Shown here: positions 1-9,752 of the stretch, in pieces
Layout: every line of letters begins with the position of its first letter
Position numbering within the stretch: the stretch's first letter is position 1
Assembly: GCA_018398585.1 (NCBI GenBank)
Contig: JAGTTD010000002.1
Coordinates: 29,132,186-29,196,185, forward strand
Reading direction: 5' to 3'
DNA: 64,000 nt
From: Simmondsia chinensis
Lineage: Eukaryota > Streptophyta > Magnoliopsida > Caryophyllales > Simmondsiaceae
Translations under genes and position numbers: made by a program
Notes under the pieces: generated by a model
What the model saw: the letters and a program-made list of their open reading frames with translations, nothing else
What the model was told of the DNA's origin: nothing
Database searches by the model: none

Positions 1-150
1 CAAGAGGAGCACGAAATCGTCTTAAAGAGAGCATGATCCACACCTCGCTCAACTATTATATTATTGATATTTTGTCATTTCCACGTGTCCAAGTAATATC
101 GTTCTACCTTCAATGTTTTATATAATATTTTTCTCTATTTAATTGGGACA
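1..150 (+). repeat. Diverged direct repeat X, copy 1
   Basis: This stretch is a diverged copy of 6069-6215. Shared landmarks in the same order are a gatcc..cgc..ctcaactatta block, an atcatttccacgt-like block and a tataatatttt..tctctat block. The two copies lie about 6 kb apart in the same orientation and stop matching near position 150. They could be decayed LTR pieces of one old element, because a copia gag trace lies between them, but no TG/CA ends or target duplication can be read. The copy may begin before the window. Confidence 0.45.
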
Positions 151-479
151 ATTTTAAGACTGTTTCTGGCGTGCAAATTAGAGGTATGTCAAGTAAGATT
201 AATTTTAGTGCTACTTGTGTTGTGAAGATTTAGAATTTTGTACTCAACCATCTCTAGTGATTATTGTAAGAAACAAATGATCATTGTTTCTATAAGAAGA
301 AAACGATGGAAGGAGAAATAGTTGAGAGATATGCCTCTTTGCAAATCTATTTTAATTGAATGCCCATATGTACAATTTATCTCCTACTTATAACAAAAGA
401 ATATAAATAACAATCTATGACCAAGGTAAAGTTTATTTAATGAGAAGAATCTTAAGGATAAATAATGTAGGTCTGATGC

Positions 480-900
480 GCAACTTGAATCTAGAGGCAA
501 AACCATAAGGAAACAATAATGGGCCACAAAAATTCATCAATCATGAGCAAGGATCTAAAACTATTAACAATAAATTTGCCGACAGCTTTTGTTACAACTA
601 TTATAAAATAGGTCACTCTTATGGAAAAAAAAAAAAAAATATATATATAGAACCAAGCCTCAAGCTGGAGCTAAGAAAACATTCATGTTCTTGATAACTA
701 AAGTGAATAACACTGAAAATCATGATGGTTGTTAGGCATAATTTGGTGCCTTTTCACATGTGCGCGATTTAAGAATTGTAAATTCTTGCTTTTGGTTATC
801 CCTTAATTAAGGTGGATCTTAAGTAGACGATTGAGTCTAGTCAATACGCTATTATCAAGAATGACATCCTTGCGGGTAAAAGATGCGTTGATGGTATGTC
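480..900 (+). pseudogene. Degenerate Ty1/copia gag-protease trace
   Basis: At 590-634 one frame reads like a copia nucleocapsid zinc knuckle. It has Cys first, a Tyr where the second Cys should be, then the K-I-G-H spacing of C-x2-C-x4-H-x4-C. Around 745-770 a G-A-F-S-H string resembles the D-S-G-A-T-x-H protease active site without its Asp. Stops are frequent and an A-run follows the knuckle. This is a faint trace with no continuous reading frame, and the call rests only on motif spacing. Confidence 0.3.
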
Positions 901-1384
901 AAACTCCATGTTGAGGCCAAATAAAAAAAAGGACTTTGCTAGTTCTATTTGTAGTACTTTCTTGTATAAGTCCTTGGCCTACCAATTTTGACATGTGAAT
1001 AACAAATACTTGGGCAATACGATTTATTGAGGTTCACATTGGAAAAAAAAAAAAAAAAACATTTTACAAGAAATATGAATCTTGTGATTCGACTAAAATT
1101 ACTAGGATCGAGATTTGCGTATGAAAATAATTGATCGTATAGAAGCCTTCGCCAAATAGGTTAAAATATTTAGGCTAACTTGTGTGCTTACTGTTAAATT
1201 TCAACCAATAAGGAATATACGTACATATACAATATGGGCCAAATAAGAGTGCTTACTATTTTATTAAAAACTTGCTTGCTGTTATTAATATACTCATATT
1301 TATAATTGATTGTATCGAAGCATTCACCAAATAAGTAAAATAGACTCTCAAAATATACTTATGATATTCCTTAGTGTAGTTGAC
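901..1384. other. AT-rich sequence, nothing recognised
   Basis: No coding or structural signal is visible apart from an A-run at about 1043-1059. It is probably the continuation of the old element into which the LINE at 1385 inserted. Confidence 0.4.
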
Positions 1385-1739
1385 AGTTCAAGACATCCGA
1401 ATACAACAACAACAACAACAACAATAGTCCCAGTGCCTCAAAGGCTCCCGCGTAAGCAAGGTCTTGGGGGGGGGGGGGGGGGGGATAGGATGTACGCAGC
1501 CTTACCCCTTTAGGGTATACCCTAACGAGAGGTTATTTCCTAGGACCCCTAACCCGATAAGCATGAAGAGCATGGAAAGCATGGAAAGTATGAAAGCATG
1601 GAAGCATAGAAGCAAAAGCAAAAAGCAAACAAGCATGTAGGGGAGAGAACCTACATGCCGACAAAATGCAAGCATAGATAGAGTATAAGCAGCAAGTAGC
1701 AAGGCAATAAATAAACAGGCATGCAAGGAGTCTCGTGGC
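1385..1739 (-). repeat. RTE 3' UTR, 19-G run and TTG tail
   Basis: The 3' UTR contains a short degenerate AGCATGGAA-type tandem stretch (1560-1640) and the conserved block reading GGTAAGGCTGCGTACATC on the minus strand. A homopolymer of 19 G on the plus strand (1466-1484) follows, then the CAA/TTG tail. The same block order occurs at 32655-32779. Confidence 0.75.
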
Positions 1740-2248
1740 ACTAATACTAGCTTAGAAGTGCTCGACGCTCCTAAACCACTATATCACACCTACACTAATC
1801 CTCCACTGAGCTCTATCTAGGGCCATCTCCTCATTTAGGTTGAGATAGGCAAGGTCCTGTCTAATTGCTTCAATCTAACTTTTCTTTGGCCGGCCTCTTC
1901 CTCTTTTCCTATCTGTAATATGGAGTTCTTCTCATCTCCTGACACGGGTAGTGTTCGGTCTTCTCCTAACATGCCCAAACCATTGCAGGCGTTGCTCCCT
2001 CAGCTTATCCTCTATCGGGGCCATGCTTAATTTACTTCTTATAACTTCATTCTTGATCCTATCCTTCCTTCTGTGTCCATATATCCATCCCAATATCCTC
2101 ATTTCTGCCACCTTCAGCTTCTGCCTGTTATGGTGCTTAACTGGCCAGCACTCTGCCCCTAGGACTTTGCCGGTCTCACTACCGTTTTATAGTTTTTTTT
2201 TTATTTTAGCGGGAACTTCTTATTGCACAGTACTGCGGAAGCCATCCT
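1740..2248 (-). pseudogene. RTE LINE C-terminal domain, broken
   Basis: Conceptual minus-strand reading across about 1960-2230 gives the conserved end of plant RTE polyproteins: a K-M-x-V-A-E-M-R-M-L-like block, an R-x-x-K-D-R-I-R-N-E-like block, then an N-R-L-R-W-F-G-H-V-like block. It is split over several frames. Its role is not well defined in the family. Open frames on the plus strand here are shadows of this domain. Confidence 0.6.
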
Positions 2249-3609
2249 CTATTTATGCCAACCCACTTTAATCTGGTTGTTAACATCTGCGTCCACTTTG
2301 CCGTCTTGTTGTACCATGGAACCCAAGTATTTAAAGCATGCTTTCTGCAGTATGCACTGTAATCCAATCTTGACATCTTCTATGCTTGGCATGGTAGAGG
2401 TATAGAACTTGAGTTTCATATACTCGGTCTTAGATCTACTGAGTCTTAGACCTTTCGATTCTAAGGCCATTCTCTAGAGTTCTAGCTTCTCATTCACCTC
2501 CTCCTAGACTCCCCCACCAGGACTATATCATTCGCAAAAAGCATGCACCAAGGCACGTCCCCTTGGACATGCCTAGTGAGCTTGTTCATAACCAGAATGA
2601 ACAGAAAGGGAGTCAAGGTTGATCCTTGGTGTACCCCAACTGTAATGGGGAAAGCATCTGTCTCCCCTTCCGTTGTGCACACATTGGTTTGTGCGTTTTC
2701 GTACATGTCTGTAATGACTCGTATATAGGGCTAGGGGATGCCTTTCCTCTCCAAGACCCTCCATAGGACCTCTCTCGACACTCTATCATATGCCTTCTTT
2801 AGGTTAATAAGAACCATGCGGAGGTCATTTTGTCTATTTCTCTAGTGCTCTATCAACCTCCTTAGGAGATGGATGGCTTCTGTCATCGATCTACCAGGCA
2901 TAAATCCAAATTGATTCTCTGAGACCCTTGTTCATTGTCGGAACCTTATTTCTATGACACGTTCCCAAAGCTTCAGAGTGTGGCTCATTAGTTTGATTCC
3001 TTTATAGTTGGCACAACTCTGGATGTCACCTTTGTTGTTATAAACAGGCACATGTGCTCTTCCACCACCCATCAGGCATTTTCTTGCTTTGAAGAATTTG
3101 GTTGAATAATTTGGTGAGCCATCTAATACCCATTTCTCCAGTGCATTTTCATGCCTCGATGGGTATTCCATATGGGTCTACTGCTTTACCCCTGCCATCT
3201 TCTTTAAGGCTTCTCTAACTTCCTCAGGTCTAATCCTTGTGCAGTAGCAGTAGGTCTGGTGCTCTGCAGGTGCTTGTAGTTCTCCTGCGGATACATCTCT
3301 ATCTCCTTGTTCATTGAATAGATCGTGGAAGTAGAATTTTCACCTAGTTTTAATTTGTTGCTCGTCCACAAGCACTTGTCCATCTGCCCCCTTTATGTAC
3401 CTTACTTGGTCCAGGTCCCTAGTCCTCTCCTCTCTCGCTTTTGCAATTCTATAGAGGTTCCTAGCTCCCTCATCAGTATCCAACCCTTTGTAGAAATCCT
3501 CAAAGGTTTTAGATTGTGCATCTCTTACTACTATCTTAGCTTTATTTTTGGCTTGTTTATACCATTGCCGCTTGTCCGCATCTCGACTTCCATCCCATTG
3601 CTTAAGCAT
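2249..3609 (-). pseudogene. RTE LINE linker and reverse transcriptase, broken
   Basis: The linker (3340-3609) is rich in Lys, Arg and Asp and leads into the RT. RT blocks follow on the minus strand: a Y-x-N-K-G-D-I-Q-S-C-x-N-Y-x-G-I-K-L segment (2932-3171), a G-V-H-Q-G-S block and the F-A-N-D-I-V-L active-site block (2494-2706), and the S-K-T-E-Y-M block (2249-2470). The active site is normally F-A-D-D; here the first Asp is Asn (2531-2533). The pieces lie in different frames separated by stops, so no active enzyme is possible. Confidence 0.8.
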
Positions 3610-3639
3610 TCTTGTTTCACCTTAATCCTTTCCTAAACC

Positions 3640-3990
3640 TCCCTACGCCACCACCAAGTCGCTCTGTTGTTTGGTGCCACACCCTTTGATACGCCTAGAA
3701 CCTTGCGTGCCACATATTTGATCTTTTGGGCTACCTGGTTCCAAGTGTGGTTTAAATCTCCCTCACAATCTTCTAAGCTTAGCCTCGGCTTTTTCTTTAA
3801 AGACTTGAAACTTGTCCCCCTTCAGATCCCTCCAACGAGTGCATGGCTATGACGGTTTTATGATTATCTTGCCCCTTCTCTTGGCCTTGACATTAGTAGA
3901 CAATACCCTATGCTGTGCTGAGAAGTCTTCCTCGGGGATAACCTTGCAATCACTGCAATCTTTTTGAGTCCTCTTCCTTAGTAGATGAGA
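3640..3990 (-). pseudogene. RTE endonuclease C-terminal fragment
   Basis: The minus strand reads a D-C-K-V-I-P-x-E string followed by a Q-H-R segment near 3890-3975. This is the typical end of the RTE endonuclease, which nicks target DNA to prime reverse transcription. The upstream catalytic part is absent, so the 5' truncation lies here. The next few hundred bases continue towards the linker but in broken frames. The GA-rich run just upstream (about 3985-4005) does not look like LINE sequence and marks the junction. Confidence 0.65.
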
Positions 3991-6068
3991 GAGAGAGAGA
4001 AAAGTTAGAGAGAGGGAAAAGTAAGAGTTTTTAGTCCGAGATATACGAATAATATGCATGATTAGTTCTCTTTGTACTAATGACTAATTACATGCGTTTG
4101 CATGGACCTATACTGAATGTGTCATAGTGGCCTTGTAATGCGAGTCATCTAGGAAAAAATAAACATAATAATATTATGTATATGTACGTATGTTCCATTT
4201 AGTAAAATAAACTTATCTTGATTTTTTTAAGAGTGGGGTTAACCATATTAAAACATTCAAAAAAAAAAAAAAAAAAAAAGAACCTGGCATATCATGTTTA
4301 ATGAACAAAGATGAAGAAATGAAAGATAAGTAATTTTAATATTCTTTATCTGTTTGCATAATATTGCTATTAGGCTTTGCATTATTTAGATGTATCATTA
4401 TTGAAAAAAAAAAAAATGGACAATCTAGCACTAATCAAATAAATGCCGTAATTGATAGAGCTCCATAAGAACTGATGTCAAGGCTAATGGCATATGTTTT
4501 ATGTAGAGGATAGATATTGCAAAGTTTGTCACAAAGACAAAATTGCATCCCTAAGTATATTGTCTTGAATATGTGTTACTTCGTCTCATACTCTTGTGAT
4601 TAGGTGTGGTTGGAAGTGAATACTATGAGGTATTGTACCATTGACACCATGTTCATGAGTGAGGCAATCATGGGGTAGTGGCATCTTGAAATTGATTTGA
4701 TATCCATGATAGATAACGTGGCTAGCGAGTTTGTTGTTGGGTCAGCATCAAAGCTTGTGTAGTGCCAATGTTGTAAGGAAGCAACAATAAATCTCATGTT
4801 GTTTGGAAAAGTAGTTGAAAAGATATATTATTGAGTTCTTCTGCCACTACATGATCATAGAAGTGTATGATATATACCATAAGAATGGTAGGTCCAGATC
4901 TGTTATCCATGGTGCCAATGATCGAGGGGCATGGGACATAAGCCCAATGAAAAAAGTATTCACCAAAAAGGATATCCTGAAAAGGGACAAAAGAATCGTA
5001 GAGTGACCGGGGGTTAGCATGCATTTTATTTCAGTTCATCCCTACGGTGCAACATGCTTGCTTGTGGCGATGTTGAGATTGAGCTAGTTATGCTCTTGGT
5101 GGGTCTATATGAGCGTAGAAGTAAGACCGCTTCCTATGAGAGTTTGGATTAACTCTCTAGAACGCTCATGAATCCCAGATGATGCATTAGGCTGTAATAT
5201 GCGTGCTTTAGAGGGCTTATAGGGCACCTTGGATACCATGTGTGTGAAGTACTCTACATGTCCTCAAGCAGCCAAAATTAAAAGACTAAGTCTAACGTGA
5301 TTCTAGTATGCGAGTTGCTGAAACACTGAGTAAGGATTTAAGGACATTGCTATTCTCCTTATGCATGGGGTCCTCACCTAGCCAAAGTCATCAAAATTTT
5401 TTTATTAAAAAATTCTTATATTTTTTATTAAAAGTGGAAAATGTTGGATATTTTAATCACAAAAAAAATAATTTCTCCGATTATTGTTTTGAATTTTAAT
5501 ATGACTTTAATGGTATTGTTTATGTACTTTTATTTGGGAGTAAGTCCCCATTCAACTCTAACAATTATATATAATTTATTTATGTATTGAAAAACTTCAA
5601 GTTTAATACCAATTCAATGATGTGTTATATGGAAGATAAAAGGACAATATAGAATAATAAACTTGAAATAAGTTGGCTTGGTTTATAATGTTATAATAAG
5701 CCTTTTTTTTTTTTTTTTTTTACGTCGACATTTCAATTCAATTTCTTTCGGTTACAACAAGGAATTTTAAATGTACGTATTGATGTAGTTGATAAATATT
5801 GCATAATAAGAGAAGTAAAGCGTGGTTATAAATTCTTGGCTTTCAAAGTTAATTTTGTACGCAGGAGTTTGTGCCCGAGCAAAAAAGAAAACAAAGAGTA
5901 TGCAAAAAATATGAATTCATCAATCGTTTTTTCCCCTTTTACTTTGGCTAACTAAGGTGATGAGGATGCTCTAACTTTCAAGGTTGTGGAGACCTAGAAA
6001 GTGTCAATTCTGGTTAGCCGTAGTATCCTGGTGATGGGGTGTTGGTACCTGCTACACTGGCTTAGATT
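3991..6068. other. AT-rich unassigned region
   Basis: About 2 kb without a recognised feature. It contains a GA-rich tract next to the LINE, an A-run near 4260-4280 and a T-run near 5704-5722. Two overlapping minus-strand open frames at 4600-5024 (65 and 76 codons) show no motif I can identify. It is probably the remainder of the element flanked by direct repeat X. Confidence 0.4.
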
Positions 6069-6215
6069 CTAGAGGGGTGTGAAACCATCTTAAATAAAGC
6101 GTGATCCGCGCCTTGCTCAACTATTACATTATTAATTTTTCATCATTTCCACGTCTCCAGGTAATATCCTTATACCATATATATTTTGGATAATATTTTC
6201 TCTATCTGGTTCCAA
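6069..6215 (+). repeat. Diverged direct repeat X, copy 2
   Basis: Matches 1-150 in order and orientation with many substitutions. Downstream (6216 onward) the two copies no longer match. See copy 1. Confidence 0.45.
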
Positions 6216-6990
6216 CAGAGCACAGTAGAAGAAGAGAAGGAAAAAGCAACCTTGGCAGTGGAGCTTGGTTTTGAGGCAAAGCTCGATTTTTGGTATCTTT
6301 GCTCTTGTTCACATTGCATGTTCTTTATTGCTTGCTTGGGGTTTTCTTGACCCCTCTCATATTTTTCTTGCTAGTAATCTCAGTAAGGCTCTTTTAATTT
6401 TAGTCTTGTTACTCGTCTATGAGTGAAAAATATACATTTTTGAGTCTGGAGACTCTCCTCTGAAAATTGAGGCTCATGGAATAGACTCATTTAGGAGTCT
6501 GAACCACGTATATTGTGTTCATTCTTTGATTTCACATTTCTTTTTATTTTTAGGCTATTTTTGTATTTTTGTCTCTTATCACCGTTGGTTTGTTTCCGCT
6601 ATTGTCAAATCTGCTTTTAGGGGTACGGTTCAGATTATTGGGATTAGAATCATGAAACCTTTGACAAAATATTTCCTCTTTTTATTTGTCAAATGGGCAA
6701 TTGCAAAACCACCATACAATGGCAAGCAAGAACGAAATAACATAACAATATAATCAACCCACACAAAGAAAAACAGACGCATGATTTTTTACTTTGAAAA
6801 CCTTCAACTTTGATAGAAGAACCATGAGATCATCAATAAATGGCACCTTGTATCTCTATGACCAAATTACAAGTGGGTACAACCTGTTTGGCCTCCCTAG
6901 GTAAGGCTAGAGGTATACAAGTCATTAATAATAATCTTAAAACAACAATTCTTCCAAAATCTCTAACCCTAAGGTGGAAAGCCAAGAAAA
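6216..6990. other. Unassigned, possible LTR-derived sequence
   Basis: T-rich sequence with an ACCACGTA..TTGTGTTC block near 6505-6520, a phrase common in the U5 part of plant LTRs. The open frame at 6526-6753 is hydrophobic by base composition and has no known domain. No boundaries can be set. Confidence 0.3.
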
Positions 6991-7430
6991 TGCGTTGGTA
7001 TTACGGTTAAGCAGAGTATTGACTTTCTTAAGGCAAAGCGATGTTCTAGCTGATTATTGGGTTATGTGTGGAGTGTGGTTGCATCAAGCCTTTTTTATGA
7101 GGTAAAGAACTGGGCCAATCTTATTTAGGCTCAGGACATACTAGAGTTTTTAGTGTGGTGGTTCTACATATACACAATGGTTGTATATGTTACCATTAAG
7201 GTTGAGAAAGGAATGAGAGTAGAGACGTCTCATGTAAACTTTCAAAGATATACCAAATTATTATTTTCTCCTTTATGGATGTAGGATTTGGCTAAACCAC
7301 GTAAATTCCAATGTTCTTAATTATACTCCCCAATCCCTGCTATTTGTGATTGTTATTTCGATTTAGGGTATGTGTATTTTGTGGATGGTTAGCAAGTGGT
7401 ATCAAAAGCCCAACAATTGATATCAGAGTC
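6991..7430 (+). mobile_element. Decayed LTR end with primer-binding site
   Basis: The 3' part resembles plant LTRs. It runs through a CTCCTTTATGGATGTAGG-like block and an AACCACGTAAATTC block (about 7270-7310) and ends in two Met-tRNA-like primer-binding sites. The downstream sequence (7431-7858) shows no gag, so this is a fragment or a non-autonomous element. The left boundary is a guess. Confidence 0.45.
7397..7430 (+). promoter_or_regulatory. Two adjacent Met-tRNA primer-binding-like sites
   Basis: TGGTATCAAAAGC (7397-7409) and TTGATATCAGAGTC (7417-7430) both resemble the plant initiator Met-tRNA primer-binding consensus TGGTATCAGAGC, with one or two changes each. Two sites about 20 bp apart are unusual; one may be a local duplication. 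Confidence 0.5.
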
Positions 7431-7858
7431 AAGTTTAGAACCCTAGGTTGAACCCAAATTGGAGGTTTAGCATACATTGGGAGATGAGAAATGGTTGCTA
7501 ATGTCAACTAGTGATAAATCCAAATGGTGGTTTTGGTGATGACCTAATCTCAATAGTAAAGAACATGATGGTAATTAATATACATAGATCTCGGGTTTGT
7601 TCGGTAAACTGAAGATGTAAACTATGGTAGTCCTAGTTGAAGTGACGAGTGTGTCTTGGTGAAAGAGGCATTGGCTGAGCGTTAGTGGTGGTGATTTGGT
7701 CCAAGTGGAGGAGCGAGAGATTAAATTAATGTACCTGAGTGTTAGATCTAGTGGTCCCAGTGCAAATTGGTGTCTTTGAAGCGGATTCAAATGCCGGTGA
7801 TGATTTCTATCGGGATGAGTGGGCTCTAAGTGTGCTTGTGATACAAACGTGAGGGCTA
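7431..7858. other. Unassigned leader-like sequence
   Basis: Follows the primer-binding-like sites and precedes the G1 LTR. It contains a minus-strand open frame (7575-7871) with no recognisable domain. It could be the leader of the decayed element ending at 7430. Confidence 0.3.
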
Positions 7859-8245
7859 TGTCAGGAGCCATGTTACCCTTGCCAAATCAGCCCTAAAGTC
7901 CGTCTCACTACTATATATAGTAATAGTTAGTTAAAGATATTTGTCATGTGAGCATAGTGAAGATATTTCTCTCTCTCCCCTAAATTCTCTCTCTATCCAC
8001 CCCTTCTTCTTCAATCTCTCCCCCTTTTCTATACTTATATCTATTTTTTATTATACAAATATATATGCAAACAGGATAGCAATCTAGCTATCTTGTAGGC
8101 CTTAGTATTGATCTTGTGTTAGATTGTGGGTTGATTGGTTGGGTTTGTTATATGATGTTGATTATGTGTTGGATTGTGTGAGTTTGGTTGGATTTGAGGT
8201 GTGGATTGGGTTGATTTGGATAGGATCCCATCTCGAATCCTATCA
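7859..8245 (+). repeat. G1 5' LTR (left edge tentative)
   Basis: The right edge is firm: the LTR ends in CA at 8245, two bases before a perfect primer-binding site. The left edge at TGTCAG (7859) is a guess, because the 3' LTR is lost and no comparison is possible. A TATATATAG element at about 7911-7920 and a CT-rich tract at 7965-8030 fit a promoter and transcript start region. Confidence 0.5.
7909..7924 (+). promoter_or_regulatory. Possible TATA box in G1 LTR
   Basis: ACTATATATAGTAAT lies about 330 bp before the LTR end and is followed by a pyrimidine-rich stretch. Inferred from sequence and position only. Confidence 0.4.
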
Positions 8246-8247
8246 AT

Positions 8248-8259
8248 TGGTATCAGAGC
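8248..8259 (+). promoter_or_regulatory. G1 primer-binding site, Met-tRNA
   Basis: TGGTATCAGAGC is an exact match to the plant initiator Met-tRNA primer-binding site. It lies 2 bp after the CA end of the LTR and fixes the orientation of G1 as plus. Confidence 0.85.
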
Positions 8260-8336
8260 TTGAGCTCCTTGTCTGTGTGTGTGCTAAATTTGATTGGATC
8301 AGTGGGAGCTGAGCTTCGATTGAACAACAGTGGCTG

Positions 8337-9115
8337 ATGGTATGCGTCAGCAGATGAACTAGATGAGAAGCTTGATCGGAGTGGTGATCATGATGGAAAC
8401 GAGTCAGACGGTGAATGGATTGTCACTTTAGACGAGGACCATCGCTGGGTTGTTCCAAGCTCAACCTGTACCGCCGGCACCTCCAGCGCCGCCAACTCAA
8501 AGGACTATCGTCGAAGTAACTACCATTTTCCTACTTGCCTTACGAAAATAGAGTTTCCAAGGTTCAGTGGGGGTGGTGTAGTGAGCTAGTTATACCAGTG
8601 TGAGAGGTATTTTATCCTCGACCAGACCTCAAAGGATCAGAAGTCAGTTGGCAAGTCTTGCCTTAGAGGGTACTGCCTTCGGGTGGCATAACGCCTATCA
8701 ACAGCCTCGATCAGTTGGTGTGCCCATCCCTTGGGATGTGTACTTCCCCGAGATCCGTGCTCGTTTTTTCAAAGCCACCCAGAACCTACTTACCAAGCTC
8801 ACTAAGCTCAAGTAGACAGGGAGTTTAGAGGAGTATTTCATGGCTTTCGAACCATTGATTAGCCATAGTGTCCTAAATGAAGAAAAACATGTTGGCGTCT
8901 TCATGGGGGTACTGTGTGAGGACTTAGCGAGTTGGCTTAAGATGTTTAAGCTGAACACGTTACAAGAAGCCATCACAGTTGCTCAGTTACAAGAGGCAAA
9001 TTATGCATATATTAAGCAGATGACTGGGAAGAACCCTGCCAAAACATCGCCTATCCTATCATTACTGAGTAATGCAACCCGGATGGCTCAAAACCAGCCA
9101 ACGATCTAGAAATTT
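8337..9115 (+). pseudogene. G1 Gag (Ty3/gypsy), broken
   Basis: The presumed start codon is GTG within GTGGCTGATGG, so the ATG seems lost. An I-E-F-P-R-F-S-G-G segment (about 8548) opens the retrotransposon Gag core. The segment at 8600-8815 follows but leaves frame, and 8840-9109 reads the later capsid part (E-P-L-I-S..F-M-G-V-L-C-E-D-L and an A-x-T-V-A-Q-L-Q-E-A end). Gag normally forms the virus-like particle and packages the RNA. At least three in-frame stops or frameshifts are present. Confidence 0.7.
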
Positions 9116-9149
9116 TCCAACAGCTAGGATCCCTAGGGGGCTATCTTCA

Positions 9150-9752
9150 GTAGACATTGATGATTTGGGAGCGAGAAACCTTTATTTTTATTTCCATGGG
9201 CCATTCACACCAGGGCATGTGTGCCCCATGCGACGGTGTGTACAGATGTTCTGGATTGAGGATTCCGATAATGAGTTAGGCGAAGAGGGCATAGAGCTTG
9301 AGCCGGATCCAACCCCTCATCCTCACATTTCTATACATGCTGTAAATCAATGGGCTATAGTGAGATGGCCACATTCTTGATCCAATGCTATTGATCCAGG
9401 AGAGTTTACCGGGTAATGGGGCAACTGATGAACAAATTGGTTCAAGATCAACCACTTCAATCTCTTCATGGGATGGCTCAATGCCAAACCATGATGGTGC
9501 CAGGCAACCATGGCAAACGAGTCTTGAGCATCCTTGTGAATAGCGGAAGTACCCAAAATTTTCTCGATGAACACTTAGCTCGCCAATTAGGGTGTTCTGT
9601 GGACACCAATCATCAACCTTCGGCCACAGTCGCCGATGGAAAATAGTTTTCATGTGTGGGAATATGCTGATCCTTTCAGTGGATTCTTTAAAGAGCTCTG
9701 TTTACATCTAATGTCTTGTTGATTCCCTTATCCAGATGCGACATGATGATGG
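9150..9752 (+). pseudogene. G1 zinc-knuckle trace and protease N-terminal part
   Basis: Around 9190-9235 an F-T-P-G-H-V-C string matches the end of the gypsy nucleocapsid knuckle, but the first two Cys are Tyr. Protease follows in 9416-9646: the active site, normally D-S-G-S-T, reads N-S-G-S-T after I-L-V, so the catalytic Asp is lost. It continues with N-F-L-D-E-H-L-A-R-Q-L-G. The frame stops at 9646, and the coding signal continues to the element A insertion at 9752 inside the C-D-M-V-L-G motif. Confidence 0.75.

Larger units (their letters stand above)
1385..3990 (-). mobile_element. RTE-clade LINE, 5'-truncated
   Basis: On the minus strand, about 2.6 kb carries in order the end of an apurinic-type endonuclease, a linker, a reverse transcriptase, the RTE C-terminal domain, a 3' UTR and a (TTG)n tail whose complement is the CAA run at about 1400-1422. 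The order and the TTG tail are those of plant RTE elements, which move by target-primed reverse transcription. The 5' end falls inside the endonuclease near 3975-3990, so most of that domain is missing. Frames are broken throughout and the catalytic FADD is FAND. No clear target duplication was found. A short copy of the same 3' end lies at 32636-32779. Confidence 0.85.

Noticed and set aside
1951..2405. Plus-strand open frames with hydrophobic translations
   Set aside because: They are shadows of the minus-strand LINE C-terminal and RT regions, which match the RTE family clearly.
4600..5024. Two overlapping minus-strand open frames that might be a host exon
   Set aside because: No recognisable domain, splice context or codon pattern, and the region is surrounded by transposon debris. 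Kept only as unassigned sequence.
8248..8259. Possible tRNA gene
   Set aside because: Only a 12-base complement of the tRNA 3' end is present, in the right place for a retrotransposon primer-binding site; no cloverleaf can be drawn.
8124..8312. Plus-strand open frame of 62 codons
   Set aside because: Low-complexity G/T-rich reading across the end of the G1 LTR and the primer-binding site, so not a protein gene.
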